Positions 59,349 through 64,000 of a DNA stretch of 64,000 bases are shown here, piece by piece. Position 1 is the stretch's first letter, and each line of letters begins with the position of its first letter. The stretch lies in the NCBI GenBank assembly GCA_903828565.1, contig CAIKMQ010000032.1:1-64000 (forward strand), given 5' to 3'. The notes below the pieces were generated by a model, which searched no databases, was not told the DNA's origin, and saw nothing but the letters and a program-made list of their open reading frames with translations. The position numbers and the translations under genes are program-made. Origin of the DNA: an uncultured Leptolinea sp. (GTDB taxonomy: Bacteria > Chloroflexota > Anaerolineae > Anaerolineales > Anaerolineaceae).

Positions 59349-61013
59349 CTATCTTCTTATAAGCGCTAGTTGCCGGGCTTTCCGAACGCCCAGATGAAAT
59401 GCAGCTATCCCACCTGGACACGACTGGTTAGGCGGCATAGCATCATTACAAGCAGTTTCATCAATCACTCTTTTTATAACATAAGGGTTTATTTCATCAA
59501 ATTCGGGACAGATGCAAGCCCGGGTATCTGAAACGCCTGTGTATTTATTATGGTTTTTTGACCATTTCGGATTGCGGAAAAAGATCAAGGCGCAAATCTC
59601 CGGACGGTAGTTCAGAAGATCAAATACGATCCCAGTTAAGTAGATTTCAACTTGGTATTCTCCATTTCCATATAGGAGATTCAGAGCATCATTTTGCAGC
59701 CTTTGACGAGTTATGGCTGGGGTCTCAGTTTCTACCCCATCATATTTTATTCCAAACCATTCTTCCAGAAATTCTTTCTCAATCATACCGAGGAGATTAT
59801 AGTGAACATCACCCTGATTAGGATTCAGGTAATCATTCTCACATGGGAAGTTAGCCATCCCTGCCGGGAGAATATGATAATCCTCCTGGAAAGTCCCCAC
59901 GTTGGATGCTCGTTTTCCCCTGACTGCAAGATATTCATTCCCATCATGGTAGACAGTGAGTGCTGATATTCCAAAACCAGCAGCCCGATGGGTAGGGTGT
60001 GTCAATATCCTGGCTGAATGGTTTCCTAGTGTATGTACTTTACTCCTCCACGGCAACATTTTCATTTTTACGCCAGGTGATATTGCAGGATCGTAATGAT
60101 CTGAGGCTGATTGGAGATAAAGTTCGTTGACCAGCATGTCTGAACTGTCAAGTATATTCCCGTACAATTCTAAAGTACAAGAGATACTCTTTAATGTGCC
60201 TTCCTCTATGGCCAATTCGTCCAGGCAGGCGTTGTAACCAATAAAGTCAAAGTCGAAATCATTATTGGTATTTCGCAGCCTGGTTAAATATCGGCTATAC
60301 GGACGCCTGAATATCATTTCACCGTTATTTATGTATTGGCCGGATGGACTGAAGCCTGCATATTTTGTACGAACATGTACCAACAATAAGCTATTAAGGA
60401 ATTCCTTAGAATGACCGCCTGCTTCAGGTTGAGTGGAAAGCAAACCATCGATATTGATATTGATAATCGGAAGAGGATCTGAATGTCCCGGGAGTGTAAA
60501 CAAACGAAGACCATTTATTCCGCCATCTTTATATAAAATATGTTCCCAAAGGTGACCTAAAAAGTGACCTTCAATATACTTTTCTTTTCCTTTCCCTAGC
60601 ATGTTTTGAAGGCTTTCAGCTTCAATATTATTTTGGAGTACCCGCTGTTTTTTATCAATGGAAACTAGACGATTGGTTGCAATACGCAACATGGATTCTT
60701 TGGAGGGAATATGGATTAAACGAATGATGGTACTAATGATCATCCACATCATAAAAATGGAGGTTGGAAATAATGCTGCCGGATGGTTCACTATATAGAC
60801 CGTAATTTGACGGAAATAAAAAATGAGGGTGGTTAATCCTAATATGCTTAATAATTGGAAGGTGTTCATGAAAATTTTGGTGGGTTTATCAATCCAGTAA
60901 GGAAGCATTTTATAGCGGTATTTCACACCCAGAAAACACTCGCCCAGAAAACTGCGGATAAAATACCAGGAATTGATGAAAGTCTGTTTGAAATATGGTT
61001 TTTGTTTTTTCAT
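59349..61013 (-). CDS. Membrane protein with C-terminal Nudix-like domain
   Basis: A 554-residue protein. Two hydrophobic helices near the N terminus (FQLLSILGLTTLIFYF, about 51-66, and FPTSIFMMWMIISTIIRLI, about 80-98) anchor it; residues 100-330 are soluble and match nothing I know. Residues about 345-540 look like a Nudix fold: ISALTVYHDGNEYLAVRGKR, YHILPAGMANFP (in place of the usual PGG), then LLGMIEKEFLEEWFGI, which resembles the Nudix box RExxEExG with one residue inserted. Nudix enzymes cleave nucleoside diphosphate derivatives. The HAD phosphatase gene follows by 8 bases, so the two could act in sequence. Whether the active site is functional is unclear because of the altered box. 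Confidence 0.6.
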   Translation of the reverse strand: MKKQKPYFKQTFINSWYFIRSFLGECFLGVKYRYKMLPYWIDKPTKIFMNTFQLLSILGLTTLIFYFRQITVYIVNHPAALFPTSIFMMWMIISTIIRLIHIPSKESMLRIATNRLVSIDKKQRVLQNNIEAESLQNMLGKGKEKYIEGHFLGHLWEHILYKDGGINGLRLFTLPGHSDPLPIININIDGLLSTQPEAGGHSKEFLNSLLLVHVRTKYAGFSPSGQYINNGEMIFRRPYSRYLTRLRNTNNDFDFDFIGYNACLDELAIEEGTLKSISCTLELYGNILDSSDMLVNELYLQSASDHYDPAISPGVKMKMLPWRSKVHTLGNHSARILTHPTHRAAGFGISALTVYHDGNEYLAVRGKRASNVGTFQEDYHILPAGMANFPCENDYLNPNQGDVHYNLLGMIEKEFLEEWFGIKYDGVETETPAITRQRLQNDALNLLYGNGEYQVEIYLTGIVFDLLNYRPEICALIFFRNPKWSKNHNKYTGVSDTRACICPEFDEINPYVIKRVIDETACNDAMPPNQSCPGGIAAFHLGVRKARQLALIRR

Positions 61014-61145
61014 ACCCCTCCTTCAGTAATTCCCAGGATAATATGTAGATATGTTATTCCTTCTACTATATAATACATGTATTGTAGTGATATGTGATCA
61101 AAAAGGCAATTTAAATCTTTTAACTAAGCCTTGCTGGAGAAAAGC

Positions 61146-61925
61146 ATGTCAACAGTTAGTGTGGGTATTGTAGAGCAGGATCCGTATTCAAGAAATTGGA
61201 TCACTATGCTTCTTGCCAGAGATTGGCGTACTCAGGTGATGTTTTCTGCAGCTGATATTACGGATTTACTCAATTGGCTTAAGTTACCATTCCATCGCTT
61301 GGATAGTATTATTCTCGATGAAAATCTACCCGCTCAATGGATAGATCATCTTGACCAGCTAGTCAGTAAGGGAACAAGAGTAATTATTCTAGGGGAAAAC
61401 AAACTATCCACTGTAGATCGCAGCGTTTCTGGGCACCATCGTGTACGTGGATTAATCCTGAAAGAAGAGATACGCGATTCTATTGGCTGGGCAGTTGATT
61501 TTATTATGAATAACCACAGTGTGTGTACTCCCGGGATACCTGCATATTTGCTAGACGATCTCCATGTCACTGGGAAGCCTGTTCTTCAACTAGATGGGAG
61601 GAAGAATCTTAGTCATTTATCAAACCATGAGATTGAAGTGGCAAGATTGGCACTGATCTATAGTATGGAACGGCGGGAGTTGGCGCACGAGCTCGGAGTG
61701 ACAGAAAACTGGGGGTATGGCTTGGTAGGTGCTGTGTATGAAAAGCTTGGTCTGGAGGAGATCATTTCTGGCCAGGTAGACCTGCCCTTATACCTCAGAG
61801 AACATCCCTACGTAAAGGAGAGAATGAAGAGGATAATAGAAAAAGCTAGGACCTCTCATAAAGCCGCTGAAAAAGAAGCACTTGCATTTCATATACTTAC
61901 TTTACCAGAGATAATTGAAGCGTAA
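61146..61925 (+). CDS. NarL/LuxR-like response regulator
   Basis: A 259-residue protein. The first 120 residues resemble a receiver domain: VGIVEQDPYSRNWITMLLAR, DSIILDENLP with a candidate phospho-acceptor Asp, and GLILKEE with the conserved Lys. The C-terminal part has a LuxR-type helix-turn-helix: LSNHEIEVARLALIYSMERR, then LGVTENWGYGLVGAVYEKLG. The ATG at 61146 has GGAGAAAAGC before it; a TTG five codons earlier is less likely. It is 27 bases upstream of the HerA/TraD-like ATPase, on the same strand, and no histidine kinase gene is nearby. Confidence 0.72.
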   Translation: MSTVSVGIVEQDPYSRNWITMLLARDWRTQVMFSAADITDLLNWLKLPFHRLDSIILDENLPAQWIDHLDQLVSKGTRVIILGENKLSTVDRSVSGHHRVRGLILKEEIRDSIGWAVDFIMNNHSVCTPGIPAYLLDDLHVTGKPVLQLDGRKNLSHLSNHEIEVARLALIYSMERRELAHELGVTENWGYGLVGAVYEKLGLEEIISGQVDLPLYLREHPYVKERMKRIIEKARTSHKAAEKEALAFHILTLPEIIEA

Positions 61926-61952
61926 CCATGTGAGTAACAGAAAGGGGTTGTA

Positions 61953-64000
61953 ATGAAATTCACTGAAAACATTCATTTTCATAGGTTCGAAACGACAGCA
62001 ACTTCAGGAGCGCCTGAATACCATTCTGTAGCTGCGATTGCTTTATCATCTTGCCCATCCGTCAGGCTCAAAAATGATCAACACCGCTCGAGCGCATCGG
62101 TAATTGATAAGCAGATCGATCTGATCAATACCCTCTACCAGCCAATCAACGATACAACTTATGCAATCAGGTATATTGCTTTACCCGATCCGCATTCCCC
62201 CATGGGCGGAAAGATAAAGACTTGCATATTCTGCAAAGTAACGGATACCTCCTCCAGCCGAGTGGAGACACGTATCATTGATCAAATTGAGGAGTTGTTC
62301 ATTCAGTTATGCAGCACTTTCCCGGATTATTACTGGTCCCCGGTGTGCACTGAAGAGGAATTTTCTTCTTTATGGAAACCCCTCGATTGGGATCAGGCCA
62401 ATCTGATAGATATTCGGAGGAGAGAAGAAAGGATAAACCTGGACTTGCCCCGGTATGGCCGGAGTTTAGGTTTCGATATCCAAAACAAGAAAAAAGACGA
62501 AAAGGCTGGCCGATCGGTATACTTTGTCCATCCATTCCTACCCCATCGGGGACAGTTAGAGCGTTTGCTTCTTGTTTTACTACTTGAACAAAAACTTATT
62601 GTTTATACGATGCTATTAAAACCGGAGTACTTAACCCGAAATGAAGTTGATCTTTTCCAGAAGGAGATATCAATCAGTGAAGGGTTTAATACTGGGGAAC
62701 AAGGGGCAAACTTGTTACGGGTACAGGAACATCGAGCTTACATGATTACGCAAGGCTTGGTCGAACAATCACTTAGTTTACAAGATGCGCCTTTTAAGGT
62801 GACTGTCACACTGGCAGCCCAATCAAAAATCCCGCCATCTCTGGCAGAAGCAGCCGGCGTCGCGATCACAGGGCCGATAGGGGAAGGTGCAAACCCGCTT
62901 TATTCCGAGAAGTCGTTTTTACAGATGGGTGGATATGATGTTGTTATTCCAGAAAATAATACAGAAACTTCTCTGGCTCGTAGTAATGCGGCATTTCTAT
63001 CTCAACATCCCTGGGGAAAAACGATAGCCAGTCAAGGTCTGGAAAGATTGAGATATCTCATGCCTGGTCAGGAAGCGGTCAATGCATTTCACTTTCCCGA
63101 AGATACCGGTGAGGGTATCCCCGGAATCGAGTTGCACTCACAGAGAAGCCGAAAACTACCAGTTGAATTAGGCCCAGCAGCAATAAATGGAATGGATGGA
63201 CTGCTACTAGGCGAAAATAATTACCTGGGAATTGCCCAAGATGTATATCTTCCAATGCAAGATAGATTTACTCACATGTACCTGGTGGGGCAAACAGGTA
63301 CCGGAAAATCCACGTTGATGAAGACTATGCTGTTATCCGATATCTATGCCGGTCATGGGTGCGCATTGATCGACCCGCATGGAGATTTATTTGAGGAAAT
63401 TATCAGTTATATTCCTGAAAATCGGATCGACGATGTAATGATCATCAATCCTGCGGATATGGAATATCCTGTCGGTTTGAATCTGATGGAAGTACAAAAT
63501 ACAGATGAGAAGCATTTCATTGTTCGGGAAATGCAAGCCATCATGAAACGAATGCTAGAGGATACATATGGTACGACAGCTAATGACTATACGGGTCCGT
63601 CTTTCTACCGGCATATGCAAATGAATATGCTTCTAGCAATGTCTGACTCAGATAACCCGGGAACTCTCCTACAATTTTATGAAATATTTCAAACCCCAGG
63701 CTATTGGAGAAGGTGGGAAGCAACAGCCGGGAGTATTCCAGAGTTAAAAACTTGGATGGATAATGTCTTAAGGGGTAATAATTATTTTACCCAATCATCT
63801 GATGGAAGGATCTCACTAGCTGATTATTATAGTAGCAAATTCACAGATTTTGTTTTTGATCCTTACCTAAGATATATTTTTGGGCAACGGCGGTCAACAA
63901 TCAATTTTGAAGAGGCTATGAACAATAAAAAGATCATACTTATCAATCTTGCTAAAGGATTGATAGGGGAAGCGAACTCGCGATTTTTGGGGTTGGTCTT
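61953..64000 (+). CDS. HerA/TraD-type ATPase (partial, runs off the right edge)
   Basis: At least 682 residues; there is no stop before the window ends. Residues 1-440 have no motif I can name. From about 425 the protein is a VirD4/TraD/HerA-like DNA-translocase: MYLVGQTGTGKSTLMKTMLL with Walker A at 446-454, then LIDPHGDLFEEIISYIPE (Walker-B-like, with the DPHGD segment typical of conjugation and HerA-family ATPases), LNLMEVQNTDEKHF and KKIILINLAKGLIGEANSRF. Such proteins pump DNA in conjugation, or act in defence and DNA-end processing. AAAGGGG lies just before the ATG. Sitting behind a response regulator in the same direction, it may open an operon continuing to the right. Confidence 0.8.
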   Translation, partial: MKFTENIHFHRFETTATSGAPEYHSVAAIALSSCPSVRLKNDQHRSSASVIDKQIDLINTLYQPINDTTYAIRYIALPDPHSPMGGKIKTCIFCKVTDTSSSRVETRIIDQIEELFIQLCSTFPDYYWSPVCTEEEFSSLWKPLDWDQANLIDIRRREERINLDLPRYGRSLGFDIQNKKKDEKAGRSVYFVHPFLPHRGQLERLLLVLLLEQKLIVYTMLLKPEYLTRNEVDLFQKEISISEGFNTGEQGANLLRVQEHRAYMITQGLVEQSLSLQDAPFKVTVTLAAQSKIPPSLAEAAGVAITGPIGEGANPLYSEKSFLQMGGYDVVIPENNTETSLARSNAAFLSQHPWGKTIASQGLERLRYLMPGQEAVNAFHFPEDTGEGIPGIELHSQRSRKLPVELGPAAINGMDGLLLGENNYLGIAQDVYLPMQDRFTHMYLVGQTGTGKSTLMKTMLLSDIYAGHGCALIDPHGDLFEEIISYIPENRIDDVMIINPADMEYPVGLNLMEVQNTDEKHFIVREMQAIMKRMLEDTYGTTANDYTGPSFYRHMQMNMLLAMSDSDNPGTLLQFYEIFQTPGYWRRWEATAGSIPELKTWMDNVLRGNNYFTQSSDGRISLADYYSSKFTDFVFDPYLRYIFGQRRSTINFEEAMNNKKIILINLAKGLIGEANSRFLGLV

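Overview
The window looks like a chromosomal segment of a Chloroflexota bacterium, most likely an Anaerolineae-type anaerobe. This rests on gene content rather than a marker gene: a membrane-anchored [NiFe] hydrogenase, a T-box-controlled valS, a bacterial tubulin-like protein with a vWA partner, and an unusual L31 carrying an RNA-polymerase alpha-CTD-like tail. TGA is an ordinary stop here (for example the ends of cmr1, cmr3 and cmr5), and neither tRNA gene encodes its CCA end, which fits the CCA-adding enzyme in the window.

Layout. 1-2445 is an AT-rich accessory patch: the end of a DNA methylase/specificity protein and two unknown proteins. It abuts the 3' end of a tRNA-Thr gene. 2.9-9.1 kb is ordinary chromosome: phosphatase, dinB, a lipoprotein, a secreted protein, an M29 aminopeptidase and a GntR-type regulator. 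9.3-14.7 kb is a five-gene hydrogenase operon (small subunit, four-cluster ferredoxin, NrfD-type membrane subunit, large subunit, maturation protease). The large subunit has an in-frame TGA exactly at the second cysteine of its N-terminal nickel-binding motif, followed by a SECIS-like hairpin, so it is probably a selenoprotein with selenocysteine in an unexpected place. 14.7-19.1 kb is eutA-eutB-eutC-eutL for ethanolamine breakdown. 19.3-35.8 kb holds housekeeping genes (valS with T-box, gmd, a CBS protein, an LCP protein, a rhodanese, rplU-rpmA, rpmE, tdk, hpt, cca).

35.8-44.3 kb is a minus-strand cluster of four large proteins: M48 metalloprotease, vWA/FHA-like membrane protein, tubulin-like GTPase and a transglutaminase-like protein. 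Its divergent neighbour (44.6-57.4 kb) is a complete type III-B CRISPR effector operon, cmr1-cas10-cmr3-cmr4-cmr5-cmr6. Cas10 lacks the HD nuclease but keeps GGDD, so it should signal by cyclic oligoadenylate. Downstream lie a two-helix membrane CARF protein, a 1474-residue UvrD-like helicase, a Card1/Can2-type CARF nuclease and a Csx15-like protein. There is no CRISPR array, cas6 or cas1/cas2 in the window.

57.4-64 kb is AT-richer: an RmlC-like epimerase coupled to a four-helix membrane protein, a convergent pair encoding a membrane Nudix-like protein and a HAD phosphatase, a NarL-like regulator, and a HerA/TraD-type ATPase that runs off the right edge.

The most interesting points are the L1-motif selenocysteine hydrogenase, the CARF-helicase arsenal behind the Cmr operon, and the tubulin/transglutaminase/vWA/M48 cluster.
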